Assembly: GCA_024663395.1 (NCBI GenBank)
Contig: JANFAH010000057.1
Span: 62,001-126,000, forward strand
Reading direction: 5' to 3'
DNA length: 64,000 nucleotides
Source: Pisolithus tinctorius
Lineage: Eukaryota > Basidiomycota > Agaricomycetes > Boletales > Pisolithaceae
In this document: positions 25,701 to 37,761 of the stretch, one piece after another
How positions within the stretch are numbered: position 1 is the first letter of the stretch
How the letters are laid out: each line of letters begins with the position of its first letter
Position numbers and translations under genes: made by a program
Notes under the pieces: model-generated
Seen by the model: only the letters and a program-made list of their open reading frames with translations
Database searches by the model: none
Told to the model about the DNA's origin: nothing

Positions 25701-26712
25701 CGTAGTCAGCAAGAGGCGGCAATTGGTCACGGGCTAGATGTGTTACGCGCTGCGCCTTGACGATGATGGGGTCTAGCCAAGTGTACAGAGAGAAGGACAA
25801 CCAAGATGTTGTTTGTTCGGGATGAGGGAACTCGGAGGGATACTAAAACGAGTAAATCCGCCAGAAACCCGAGAAACAGGAAAACATACTTTCGGGTCAA
25901 CAGGAATATACTGAGTAGGGCACATGACAGGTAAGATGATACTGGTCATCGTCAATATGACGAGTTTGGCCCAAAGTAAGCGGCCCTCTTGCAAATCCCG
26001 TGGCTCCTCTGTAAACGTTAACAGGGGATACAAATCCCGGTGGGCATACACAGAAAATAACGCAAGGAGCACGACCACAAGGTGGGCAGAAGCGGCGCGA
26101 CTGTGGTTAAGTTTCGTCGTAACCGAGATCAATCCCAAGACAGAGGCGTATGCCTGCCAAACCATGAAGAACTGACACAAGGGAACCCTCTTGTCAAACT
26201 TACAGCGGTTGCACAAACTGCGAATTGTGGTTGATCCAAAATTTTGAATGCCGGAAAACTTTGTCCGGACGATTTCAACAAGGAGGCTATACAAAGCCCC
26301 AGAAACGCCAGACAGCCGAGAAACCTCGCAAACTTGAAACCGTATATAATGGGACCTCCCAAGGATATGATGAGGGGTTGCTCGGGACATTCGCTGAAGT
26401 CAGGACCTCTGTCCACGTAGCCCGGTCGCTTTGGGTACACGATCCGCGCGATGTATTTTCGCAATGCCTGGGCAGGAAAAGTAGAAGCAACTGCACTGAG
26501 GGCCAGAAGTGCTGCAGACGCGATCGCGAGGTAAAAGGGTATGGTCAGAGAGTCACCCAACGCGCTACCACACCAAACCCTAAGCCCGTGACTGTGGGGT
26601 ACGAGAAGGCAATAACTTACACGTCCGCGGAAATATTGAGCGCTGCGAAGGGCTTGTTGGGCAAGACAACTTGCCAGTGTCCCGGGCCACTGAGCTGAGC
26701 TGACCAGGACAT
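19781..26712 (-). CDS. ABCC (MRP-type) full-length ABC transporter, Ybt1/Bpt1-like
   Basis: Many exons from ATG 26712 to TAA 19781 encode a protein of about 1,500 residues. Genomic order on the minus strand: an N-terminal hydrophobic TMD0 with lasso region (~26560-25570), TMD1 (~25500-23900), NBD1 (~23620-22640), TMD2 (~22500-21200) and NBD2 (~21150-19781). NBD1 has Walker A GPTGSGKTS, the Q-loop in YAPQESWVQNETIR, signature SGGQKARVTLARA and Walker B ILLLDDV. NBD2 has Walker A GRTGSGK, signature LSVGQRQIIALARA, Walker B KLLILDEATSA and the H-loop in QLIIAHR. The linker phrase LEEEILEGRVSW and the TMD2 phrase GHFGAAIAGL are shared with yeast Ybt1/Bpt1/Vmr1 vacuolar transporters of bile acids, glutathione conjugates and metals. 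The first exon is short and joins cleanly. Substrate and membrane are inferred from family only. Confidence 0.92.
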
Positions 26713-26978
26713 TTTTTTGCGGTGTGGGTTGCCTCCGCCCTCAATGATGGGCGAGAGCTGACTGGTCACTAGGGTCCGCTAAACGGGTTAAGTACCCGGT
26801 TATCAGACGCGCGTCCCATATGGTTCGCCGAGCCGCTTATAATTACCTGAGGCTGGGAGAACAGAGTTTTTGGGGTCCTGTTTGTACGTGTTTGGATACG
26901 TTGCAGATTCAGGAGCCAAGGGGCGATCAGCGTACGAACGGGTCAACAATGTCGAACACACCTTCGTCATAGTCTGCC
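26713..26978. promoter_or_regulatory. Divergent promoter of the ABC transporter and RhoGAP genes, with a possible uORF
   Basis: These 266 bp separate the two divergent ATGs. An upstream ATG at 26949 opens a seven-codon frame ending in TAG at 26972, six bases ahead of the RhoGAP start, and could lower its translation if it is in the mRNA. Confidence 0.45.
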
Positions 26979-29886
26979 ATGTCTGCCATAACCACTGATT
27001 CTGCACGACCTTCGACTTCTGAGGCCCCAGCACAATCGGGGCCGGTACCACTGTTTGATCAGCACCTCAAAGTTCTCTCAGACTCATATCTCAGCTTCTT
27101 CCAGGACAGGTACGTACACTGGGTATACCTCCATCATTGCTCTGACCATCGCCATATGATATGTCACGCAGAAAACGTATAGAAGAGGTTTAGTAAGTCC
27201 AAATTTGTGCAATTCTCCGTCGGTTGTGTTAACTAACGCATGAAAGTGTCGAGTCCTTGCTCAGATTACATCGCAAGATTAAGTCGGTAGACGCTTGGTT
27301 AGACGATCGCAGCACTGAACTCAGCTCTGCACGTCGTGCTTGGAGCGAAGTCGTCGATAACGTTGAACGAGGTCAGGATGGCCGTCTCTGATGTCTGGGT
27401 GCCTGACCAATGACGTGTGTACAGAGGCCCAGACAAGACAAGCTTTTTTGACTACTCTGACCGAAGACGCGGTAAATGCATTGACCGCACTGAAGGTATG
27501 TTTTCTTTTTGGATAAAAAATAGGTATCCCATGAGGTTGAGCCTCCCTCCATCGTAATTTAATTAGGAAACTCAAGAACGGACGCGTAAACGGATAAAGG
27601 ACGACATCAAAGACTCTAACAATGCGTACGCGGACTACGCAGAAAACACCTTACCCAAGTTAAAACGTACTTATCTCAGAAAGTGTCAAGAAGTAGAAGT
27701 GCGTAGCTTGCGGTTGTTGTGATTCGTCTTCCGACTGCATTTCAGGACCTCAAGGCTGCCGCTACAGCACCCGCCCCCAGTGTTCAGAACACACCTTATA
27801 TGGATCAAGAGGGAGGCAACGTACCCAGTTCCCGATCGAACCCGAACTTGCCTGCCAAGCCGGTTGTCACTGGGCCACAAGTCCTTCGCCCTCTGGATCG
27901 TAGGCCCTCTGGAACCGCACCCGGACCCCGCAACCGCTCGCCATCTTCTTCTGGCACATTTTCTGATTTTGCTCAACATGGTAATTAAGTGCTCTCGTTC
28001 TTCAAAGGCAAGCTCATCCTGAAGCCTACAGGGAAAAAGCAGCTTAACCAGTTGATGACATTTCTGGACAAAGGTGGAAATGTCAGGGAAACCCTGGGTG
28101 TGCGTTCAGAAAATAGTGCTTTGCGGGCTGTGCGTGCGAAACGTGAAGCCGACGAGGCTGGTGAGAATGATTTTCATACGCGCATTTCATCTAACTCATT
28201 AAGATGCAGATAAGGAATACAGAAAAGGTGTTCATTGGTTAGAAACACTCCGACTTCGCAAGACAAAGATCCTCAAAAGTGCCTACGCTGTCCGTAACTG
28301 GCTTCTTTGACGTCACGGGTGTTCTAATATATCCTGCAGAGTCTGGAAACTTTTACCCATGAATACACAAGTACGGTGAAGATCGTACTCGAGAAATATG
28401 TGGACAACTTGATGTGTGGAAATAGTCTTATTCTCCAGCGCTTGGACTCATCCTACATACTATTTTCAGGGCGACTACCGTGACCCAAACACAACTATCC
28501 GAACACGCAAGGGCGGTGATTCAAAAGATTTCACCGGAAAAGGACTTAGCCCTAGCCACCAACCAACTACCCCGTTCCATGGCATCTTTAATCCAGAAGC
28601 CAATACTATACTACAACTATAATGTGGGGGAATGCAACGATTTGATTTTCGGTGTCAGCTTAGTGGACTATGCCACATCGCGAGGTCTGTCAGAGGGTGT
28701 GGTTCCTAGGATCGTGCAGCTCTGTATAGCAGAGGTAGACAGGAAGGGACTGGAGACAGAAGGTATTTACCGAGTAAGCATTACTGTTCCATTCCAAACG
28801 TTTTTTGTTCACGAAACGATTCAGGTTTCTGGCCGTCACGCCGTAGTTCAGGATGTAAGGAATCTTACCTGCCCGTGCGTTCCCCGTGTAACTGAAATAT
28901 CTCAGCTACAACACAAGGTGGAAAGGGACGAAACCAATTTCAAATTCAACCCCATTACGGACGATGTGTATGCAGTTGCCTCTTTACTCAAGGTATGTGT
29001 TTCATGCCCCGTGGTCAAACTCTATAATGACACAAAGTGACAGATGTACCTCCGCGAACTGCCGGAGCCATTGTTCAAATATCCCTTACAGGACCGCGGG
29101 GAGTACACAGATGCACGCGGTATGATTTTCCAACTGATTAGCGGGGTAAATGAGTCATCCCAGTTGGCGCAGAACACAGCCAACTTTCTCAGATGCGTTC
29201 TAAGATCCGAAGGTTACCTGCTATCCACCGGGAAACGCTACGGACTACAGTTGAACACCTCGCCCGAGTGGCGGGACATTCGGACAAGAATAAGATGGAC
29301 ATCAAAAACCTTGCTATCGTATTTAGCAACGTAATATTTGGTGAGGACGAATTACCAAAGGGCGGTGATCTTCTCAGCATGCAGCATGTGAAGGTATGCA
29401 CAACTACATCCTCTGTGACATAGCTTGACTCTAATTTGGCGCCAGGATACACGTATGGAGGATTTGATTTTGAACGCTCCCCAGCTATTCGAAGAGCACC
29501 CACTGAGCAGCTCGCCCCCACTGCCTGCAGCACCGGCAGGAGAGGTCCCACCTGTGTACCAGTACGGTTCGTCCCACACGAGGATCGCAAGCGTTCCACC
29601 CACCTTGCAATCCCCAAGACGGGAAGAGGATTTCACGCCGGTCCTCCCCCCACGGCCGACGAGCAGTATACACCCTTCACTTCGCGCTAATCCTGTTTCT
29701 CCTATCCGGGCGACGGCAGAGATACCTCCCTTACCGCGACCGCACACGCTCGAAGAGGCGCTCTCGTCTCCCAATACCCGGTCTCAGATGAATGATCAGT
29801 TAATATCCGATCCTTCCTTATCACTACCCCAATCTCCACAAGCCAGTGTCATTTCACTTCCCTCGAGCGAGTCTCCTACATCTTAG
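26979..29886 (+). CDS. F-BAR domain Rho GTPase-activating protein (Rgd1-like)
   Basis: The spliced product begins at ATG 26979 and ends at TAG 29884-29886. The N-terminal half is an FCH/F-BAR module: GPVPLFDQHLKVLSDSYLSFFQDR, then RRAWSEVVDNVERE-type helices and TRKRIKDDIKDSNNAYADYAE. Such modules bind curved plasma membrane. A low-complexity linker rich in Pro follows. The RhoGAP domain (about 28620-29450) starts FGVSLVDYA, carries the arginine finger in GIYRVSG, and contains YLRELPEPLFKYPL and the Asn-bearing KNLAIVFSNVIFG. The last ~150 residues are a Pro/Ser-rich tail. In yeast and fission yeast this architecture (Rgd1) turns off Rho3/Rho4 at growth sites and septa. At least ten short introns are needed. 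Confidence 0.9.
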
Positions 29887-30296
29887 TTTGCCATTGTATG
29901 TATTTTCTGCGTGTTTTTCGTATACTGCACTAGGAACGCCTTGAACTCGTTGAATGTGGTTTGTATTGGTACGTATAGGTTTAATATCATGGACACCAAC
30001 TATCAGAACGTGACCCTGAGGGCAGGCGGTGCCGGTCACAGCTAGTGCAATTTCAGATGACTCGCAGTAGTTGAGAAGACCAAAACATGCGGATGCTGCG
30101 GGGTGAGTCACCCCTGCGGGTGTTTTAGTATTCACCGAGATACATGGATGGCATGTCGGAAGGTACAAGGGAAGTGATATGGATCATAGCATTTTCCATA
30201 ATCTTCATCTTCGAAGAGTCAAACTAAGTAGATCGTGCGATGCCATGCAACACGAAGGGGAAAAGACAAAGTACAGTGCAGTGTAGAGATGTGCAT
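29887..30296. other. Intergenic, convergent 3' ends
   Basis: This lies between the stops of the RhoGAP gene and the eS27 gene. I see no supported gene or RNA. Confidence 0.55.
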
Positions 30297-30709
30297 CTAG
30301 TTCTTCCGGCGGAATGACGAACCTGGCATGCATTTATCAGCACCGAGTCATCCAGCTGTAGTGAGATACGGAACCTTCTGTCAACCTTGCCTTACCACCT
30401 GTGGGCTGGCAGAGCACGCTTGCACACGACCCGCAGAGCACTACCGACTGCGCATGCGAGAAAACGGTTGTAATAGCAAAGCAACCTGACAAATGATGTC
30501 TGAAGTGACTAGTCATCCCACCGAGCAAGGACCTATACACACCTGGACATTTGACGTCCATAAAGTAAGAGTTAGGTGACTGCACAAGACGCTTGAGCTT
30601 GTGCTTTTTGTTTTCTGCCTCAGCTGAGGGGTTCAAGAGGTCGATGACAAGAGGCTGGGCACAGGATTAAGATCTACAGCCCTACGCCTCAAACAACACA
30701 GCGCACCAT
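30297..30709 (-). CDS. RPS27: 40S ribosomal protein eS27
   Basis: Four exons (30709-30707, 30654-30543, 30485-30375, 30322-30297) give 83 residues, the normal length. The first coding exon is the ATG alone, with an intron right after it, a layout often seen in fungal ribosomal protein genes. The zinc finger is complete: C-P-G-C in DVKCPGCFAITT and C-G-S-C in [12 protein letters not shown]. The signature KARLTEG and the C-terminal SFRRKN match eS27, a zinc-binding protein of the small ribosomal subunit near the mRNA exit platform. Every junction is GT-AG and in frame. Its 5' side faces a 1.17-kb intergenic space that must hold its promoter. Confidence 0.96.
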
Positions 30710-31878
30710 TTTGGCGTATTAACAGGTCGTATTTTCGGTTTGGTTGACGATGTGCGACGACGAGAAAATGCGAAAACGCTGAGTGTGTAGTGTGCTCAAA
30801 TGCGACAAGCGAGAAGTTTGGGCAGCGACGGTATGGCGAAAATTAGGTTAAGGTTTTTGCGGAGTATGAAAGTTTATTTCTCCGCCAAAACTCGCCGATA
30901 TGATCTCTAGGATCTCGTCATTGACCCCTGCTGCCAGCAAACTCTACGCAGGTCGTGGTCAGTGGTTTCAGCACTATAGAAGGCCACTGGTCACCGATCA
31001 CCAACGCAAACGTACGAGTACCTCCACTGTCGACTATCACCTACTACATTTCGTTATTTGAACAGGTGAGGTATTCGATGGCAGGTCGATGAGGTTCTCC
31101 AAGCGACTGAATAATGGTGTGTGTGTGTGTACTATACGTATCGGACACCCGCGAGGAGCTGTTGTACTCAGACAGTGTCGATGCCGCTTGTCAATGTAAA
31201 AAACTGTCCATCATGGTGAATAACATACCACAAGAGACGCCTCACTTTGCTCTGGCAGTAGAAATGTATATGTAGTATTGGGGGCTAAGGGCTAAGGATA
31301 GTGTGTGGACTGTTTGTACAAGTTCGCTAAGTCCTAAGTAATTACATCTTCAGAGCAGACGCTGCTAACACCAGAAGAAGACTGTAGGTGTGCTGGTAAG
31401 TTTTGCATCGTTGGAGTACTAGTCCAGTGGCGTGCGTTGATTCACACGTGAATAAGCGCATGGCACTGGGCGGTAACAACGCTCATTGCAGCACCGCTAA
31501 GCCAGGCGCACGCCTACAGGCACACCACCAAACGCTTCATAGTGCTGTGGGGGACTCCTTGTGAACACCCTCGAGTTACGGAGACTGAAGGCTTGGACGT
31601 CGTTCTGACCCGATCAGCGCGTGAACCTCTTCATTCGATCAACGGCCAACAGCTTCGAGGTTATGAGTATGCTGGCATATGCTGTAGTGTATCATCGATT
31701 CATCAATCATGTCGAAGATAGTATATCCGCTATAAATATACTAGGATGTCAGCGAGCAACGATATTCTCCAAAAGCGTATGGACACTGAAAGCCATAGAA
31801 CAAGGAGTGTAGTTCGTGCATTTTGAGGATCACTGGATTGCGGAAGGCGCGATACCTGCACACTAAGGCAAGTCAATA
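30710..31878. other. Long intergenic region upstream of RPS27
   Basis: These 1.17 kb between RPS27 and the first helicase contain a (GT)7 microsatellite at 31117-31130 and several short open frames with no family features. A snoRNA or other small RNA could hide here, but I cannot identify C/D or H/ACA boxes with confidence. Confidence 0.45.
31117..31130. repeat. (GT)7 microsatellite
   Basis: Seven perfect GT units in the intergenic space. Confidence 0.9.
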
Positions 31879-34655
31879 CTACTGAGGCACGTCTCCCCAG
31901 TATCTCTCGATCATGAAATCTTGGTCCATCTCATCATCTATACTACCCACCACCCATTCGTCCATATTCTGTTCAACCATCCAATCCAGAGCATTGTCAG
32001 TTTGGCTGACATCTGAACGTTTCTGATTGCGCAGTTTATCCCACCATTCAAGTACTTTGGGATGCGTCGTGACTCTAAGTCCATATTACATCATTGCACT
32101 GGTTAGATACAAGTCAGCTCACCTCCCTGGGTCGAAATTTAGGATCTCAAGACCGTCCATACTTGTTGCTCTCGACAGAGCGACATAAGCTGGAAGATTA
32201 CACTACTAAGTCTTGACCAATTAAAGGCAATTTGTGTGCAAACCTTGACCTTTCTCAAAAATACGACCGAGATCAACTTTAACTCGAGTAAGGGTTTGAC
32301 CTTGGGATTTGTGAATGGACATGGCATATGAGAGAGCAAGTGGTATTTGTATCCTCCGTGCCTCGATGCCGCCCTTTGTGTTTTCGACAGTAAAGTCCGT
32401 CGGAGCACAGAGAAGCTGTTTTTCACCAAACTTGACCAATGGGAATGCTTCACCCTTGCAAAATTCATGCACTGTATTAGCCGGAGTGAGTGTATGATTT
32501 GGAGGCAGCTCCCGGTTGCTCATGTCAGCAATGTCGAGGAGGCGATTCCGGGCTTCTCGTATGGTAATAAACTCCACCACCCTCCCAAGCGACCCATTCA
32601 CAAGGTCACCCTCGGGTTGGTTCTGGTATCCGGTCATTCAGTAGGGGTTAATAGGGTCTAGTGAATCCAGCACAGACACGAAGTAACATCACTTGGGCCC
32701 CTACCTTGGAAGTTGGATGCTTCAGCAGCATCTTCTAACAAATGAGGGAAACTCACTTTCAACGTCACTACCTTGGCTACAACCAGCCTCTCCAGCAACT
32801 GCTCACCCAAGTATGCCTCAATTGGCATGTCGTTGATGTCACGGCCATACGAATCCATTGCTCTGAACACGAAAGCTTCTCCTGGCAGCGTGCGTAGTCT
32901 TTCGTGGTTGTAACGCTCTACGTCTCCTTTCCGAGGGAAGCTAGCGCATTTAGTAGTATCATTCGCCCAGGACACCAGCAGGCCACGTACAGCTGGGTTG
33001 GCTCGATGCCATCCACATAATGAAGGGGGCGTGACAGCTTGTAGAACTCCTCGATTTGGCGCCGTTCCAACTTTCCCACTCGCATGGCAGAAAGCATATC
33101 AATGAATTCTGTGGACAGTATCCCGGTACGTCCATGATAGCATTGCGGAAAACTTACTATCGTCTTTCTGTCGAAAAACCTTGCTTAGCTCCCCCATGAA
33201 ATCGATACACCGGGACCAGCATTGCGCTTCGAACGCGAACAGTGCAGGTATTGAGGTGGTGGAGTCTTTATCGCTGACAGGAGGAAGTTGGAAGAAGTCA
33301 CCTGATATTACAAGCTAGATGTCAGGGAATTTTCGGTGAGTGTGGCAACGGGAAGATCAATAAACAGACCTGTATTCCCCCAAAAGGCTTACTCGATTCG
33401 CAAAGAGGGGGATCTTCCCCGCGAACTAACCGTCCTATGTGTTCCTGTCAATGAGACACCTGTTTCAAACAAAAGTATATTCATCACGAAATGGTACTTA
33501 CCAATTTGTCGAACAGATTGCCGTCCAGCATGGAGACTGACACCAAATGGTTTACGGTAGTGAATGACGTAACAAGTGGCACGCGTACTTTCATCAATGA
33601 TTAAGGCCTTCGTGGACCTCCACCGCATTTTCTTAAACTTTGACAGTCCATCGTAGAGTCTTTGAACAGACTCTTTCCCATAACCTACGCCCGCCCACGA
33701 ATGAATTGTTCTCCCGCCAATGTTGAGTCCAGCTACACCCGTAGGTGCGGTTATAGCAACTTCCTTAGGACTATACATATTCGTAAGAACCTTAATGATC
33801 TCCCGAAGTAAGACAGATTTCCCAGTTCCTACGAAATGGTATCAAGGATTTTTTCGTCAATAAAATAGATCGAAGGCCGTACCAGCAGCACCTGTGAAGA
33901 AAACATTTTTTCTTCGCCTCACCAAGTCCAGAATGTTCTCCTGTTCTTCTGAAAGTGCAACTTCCTGCTCCGGGGGAACAGGTGGCGGAACCTGACTCGG
34001 AGGCTGTTGAACGTGTTGAGGCGGCATGTGTGACCCCATATGTGTGTGGTGCACTGGCTGCCGGGAAAATGTACTTGAACCGTGGGTGACCGACGTTGTC
34101 ATTGCTGTCGCAGCCGTCGAAGATGTCTGTGCCCCTGCGCCGGGCGGTTGCATAATATTATTGGTGATGTTGACCGTCACATTGATATTTGTATCTGTAC
34201 CTGAATGGAAGAGCGGGTGAGTGGCAGTACGAAAGGATAGGAGCTCTTGAGCCACAGTACGAGGTCGAACATATGCGGGTCGAAAACGACAACGAGAGTG
34301 GCCCTCCACCCCACAAAAAGATGGGAGGACGACACTACTCACGCATTTGCATCGCGGCCATTCTGCGGAAATGCATATTTAACCACTGTTGGGCTTCCTC
34401 AATCGTGTCAAAGCCTCTACCACTCGCTCCGCTCAGCCCATATGTCTGGGTTTGGTAACAGGTCAGAGCTACCGCCCATGCAATGTTTCAGCTCACTTAC
34501 CGCTCTGAAGAACTAGTAGTTGACACGTGCATCCCCAACCTATGTATCGAGATTGTAAACGACGATGAACAAAGGGGGCCGCTCACCTTAGCGGAGTTAT
34601 CATAGATCTGCGTACCCTCCCTCCCAACCAACACAGCATAATAGTTGTATGGCAT
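31879..34655 (-). CDS. PIF1-type DNA helicase with N-terminal RNase-H1-like hybrid-binding domain (copy A)
   Basis: From ATG 34655 to TAG 31879. The N-terminal ~60 residues match the 'viroplasmin/RNase H1 N-terminal' fold: YYAVLVGREGTQIYDNSAK, then YGLSGASGRGFDTIEEAQQWL. Joining them needs a 12-nt exon at 34501-34512. A Pro/Gln-rich linker (VQQPPSQVPPPVPPEQE) precedes the helicase. Helicase motifs in order: Q-like LSEEQENILDLV, Walker A FTGAAGTGKS, Ia ITAPTGVAGLNIGG with HSWAGVG, Walker B ALIIDES, III SGDFFQLPPV, LSKVFRQKD, then GAQVM-type, SIHKSQGQT and [15 protein letters not shown]. The C terminus is a short acidic tail after HPKVLEWWD. PIF1 enzymes are 5'-3' superfamily 1B helicases that clear G-quadruplexes and R-loops. 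The hybrid-binding domain suggests RNA:DNA targets (inference). No frame break is seen. Copy B lies directly upstream. Confidence 0.88.
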
Positions 34656-34884
34656 ACCTAGGTCGAAAACTCTAAAAGTACAGATCACTGTGGTTGAAGA
34701 AAAGGTAGTAACATGTGTCGTAACGCGGAAACATTGAACACTCGTGGCGACAAGTCGTGTACGTAACTGGATCACTAGTAGCTTCTGACAGGGGTAAATT
34801 TCACTCGTTAGATCAAACTTGCCAACCCAATGTACCCTCCTCAGATAAGTGTACGCTTTTCACCGTCACAAGGACGCTCCACTA

Positions 34885-37314
34885 TCACCATTCCATTTCT
34901 TCCTCTTCCATCTCGTTATTCCACTCCAGCACACGGGGATGCACCATGACCCTGGATCTCAATGTCAGTCATTCAATCCCATTTCTCTTCAAGTTGACCC
35001 ACTTAGAAGCATGGAAGTTATAGACCTCCAAGGCATTGATGCTCGTTGCGCGCGAAAGAGCTACGTAAGCTATAGCCCGTTTCAATTATTTCGGAAAAAC
35101 ATCAGTAGAGACACTGGCCTTGACCCTTCTCAAATGTACGACCCAAGTCCACTTTGACACGCTCCAAAGTCTGACCTTGTGACTTGTGCACGCTCAGTGC
35201 CCATGCGAGTATGAGGGGGATCTAAACCAAGTTTTTGTTACTGATCCGCAATTAAGATAGACCTCTTCAACATACCTGCCATCGGGTGGCCTCCACTTCC
35301 CCATAGGCATTGTTGACAGTAAACTCAGCCGGTACGCATAACAATTCCCTTCCATTTGTAAACCGCACCACAGGCCACTTCGCATCGGTGTATCTGGCCA
35401 CGTCTCGTAGCGCTTCGGCTTTATTACCTTTTAGACCCTCCTCCGTACCAATATCGATTGGGCTTTGCGATGCTTCCTGCGGTGTGCGAAACCCAATGAC
35501 TTGGCCTACGCTACCGTTGACTAGTTGACCTTGGACCAGGTTCTCAAGAATAACAGCGTCACAATAGCTCTATCGAGGCAAAAGCCGACCTACCTTGATG
35601 AGCATGACCTGAGCACCGACCTTCAGAAGAACAGATCGAGGAGCTACGAGTCGGTCCAGCAAGCGTTCCATCTGTGGAAGGCTTACTCGCTCTCCATAAG
35701 AATTGATTCCCGGGGTGTCGGTAGCGTCGTAACGGGTCCCTGAACCAGGCAAAGCATCAAGTCTTGTTCGATTTGCACGTTCAACTTCTGCTCGAAGCGG
35801 GTATCTGGATGGTGTTAGCACAGAGATTCGTCACACGAACGAGTACTCACAACTCGGTAGGGCCGATTCCATCAGTATAGGGAACGGGCCTTGCTAGGCT
35901 CCTAAACGTCCGGACTACTTCGCCACTCGTTTTTCCCCAGCGCAGAAGATTGAGCATGTCGACAAAACCTGGGTACTGGTGAATCGATGTTGTGTAACTA
36001 ATGTCATGAAAACGAACCTTGGTCCTTCTGACGGAACACCTTCGTGAGTACGACTGGTCGAGGAATACACCGCCTCCAACTCTTTGCCTCAAAGGCAAAA
36101 ATCGCTGGCATACTGATGCCATTCTTGTCGCGGTCGGGAACAGGAGGAAGTTGGCAGAAGTCACCGGAAACCACTAACTGACAGGACACGAGTTGTATTT
36201 CTGAGTATCTCACGTGTGAGTGAATCGAAGTTACCTGTACACCTCCGAAGGGGCGTTCATCTCTTCTCACCATCCGAGCAATGTATTCCTGACATGTGTA
36301 AGGCCCTGATTCCTCGCTTCGATATATTTGTGACTCACCAGCTTGTCAAACAAGATACCATCGATCATGGAAACTGAATCACGTTGAAAGTCAATGAAAC
36401 TCGAGTGCTCGGTCGGGGAATCCGGCCACTCACTTTCGTCGATAATTAGAGTCTGGACTTTACGCCACCGCTCGACGACGCTCTCAAACTTGGGCTGACC
36501 AAGAAACTTCCCCGCCAGCCTCTTTGCATCTTCTTGTCCCAAACCTATTCCTGCCCATGAATGTACAGTGGTGCCGCCAATATTTATGCTGGCTATACCC
36601 GTCGAAGCGGTAATAGCTAAGCGGCCAGATCCACGCCCTCCACAGACTCGGATGATTTCACGAAGCAGGACCGATTTACCGGTACCTGAAAGATGAGATC
36701 AACTGAGCAAGGCAGGAATATAGAATGTACGTTTGCCTACCAGCAGATCCGGTGAAAAATACGTTCTCACCGCCTTGAACCATAGCCAACACTCTCGTCT
36801 GCTCAGGGGAGAGAACGATATCTTGCGGCGGTGATGATATCGATGGTGTCTGGCTTTGCTCGGCGTTCTGGTCATCAAGAGTGATGCATTTCCCGACAGT
36901 CGCTGGCGTTGGTGTGGACGCGCCCGCCGGAATGAATGGCAAGTTGGCAGAAAGAGTAGCTGTGTAAGAATAGAAGCACATTCGAACCCTGCTCTGTCTA
37001 GATATATTTGATGTCAGAACCTCACCTCGTCTGGAGGGTGCTGCCATCCATTGCACTGCATCTTCTCTGGAGGTAAAAGATTTGTATTCAGCACGGGGCC
37101 ACCTCGAAACCTCAACTTGAGGTCCATTTCACTGATCTCAATTTTTTGTAGCAAATGAACTCACGTTAGCGTGGCACTGGAATAGGAGGTCAGTTACCAT
37201 CGAGCAGGGTAACAGTGACGCTAGCGAACTCGCCTCCGGCCAAGTATCATAAATCTTTGGACCCTCGCGTCCTTCCCTCACTGCGTAATATTTTCTTCGG
37301 GATGAACTCGGCAT
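34885..37314 (-). CDS. PIF1-type DNA helicase with N-terminal RNase-H1-like hybrid-binding domain (copy B)
   Basis: From ATG 37314 to TGA 34885, 230 bp upstream of copy A in the same orientation. The start [20 protein letters not shown] and TWPEA, then [17 protein letters not shown], is a second RNase-H1-like hybrid-binding domain. The intron joining its two halves (about 37225-37128) is not settled. Helicase motifs: [12 protein letters not shown], Walker [25 protein letters not shown] with [51 protein letters not shown] and [15 protein letters not shown]. It ends [18 protein letters not shown]. The intron at 35118-35070 uses a GC donor. The catalytic residues are all kept, so it is probably active. 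Copies A and B share architecture but differ a lot in sequence, so the duplication is old. Confidence 0.85.
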
Positions 37315-37761
37315 ATCTGTTCTGCCTGTAGTTTAAAGTTGCTTTCAGATGTTGATAATTCGATGTAATCCACGCCACTGCAAATGGCTTTGGGACTTGA
37401 AGCTTGAAGCCCCGCGATTCCCCGCCCCGGTGGTGCATGTACCAACCATCGAAGGTGGCATTAAATGATAATGTCTTGCCCAGAGAAGCTTCGGAGGCGC
37501 TCTTCTTACTTGAAGGACTTTCCTCAAAAAGCAGCTTCTATGTGCGGTCACGACTCCAGCTTCTTCGACAGTTTGGGTCGGCAGTCGAATCTTGTATGAG
37601 CTGTCGTGCCAGACGAGTTCCAAACAGCTACGTAGATGGAATTAACGGATAGGTAGGAAGAAACAGAGGTAATATATCTATGCGTCGACGATAGGTGTGA
37701 TCAACTATCTTTATATGGCACACTCCATTCCACTCCAATGCGTATATGTATAATAACTTGA
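37315..37761. other. Intergenic upstream of helicase copy B
   Basis: This stretch contains a 93-codon minus-strand open frame (37345-37623) without family features. It may include the helicase 5' UTR or an unrecognised 5' exon. Nothing firmer can be said. Confidence 0.4.

Noticed and set aside
31621..31812. Small plus-strand gene in the RPS27 upstream region
   Set aside because: Only 63 codons, no family features, no supporting splice structure.
34401..34655. Viral origin for the 'viroplasmin-like' segment
   Set aside because: The fold is the same as the RNase H1 N-terminal hybrid-binding domain, widespread in eukaryotes; nothing else viral is nearby.
31879..37314. Helicase pair as part of a Helitron transposon
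   Set aside because: No Rep/HUH nuclease domain, no 5'-TC or CTRR-3' hairpin ends, and both genes have normal host introns.
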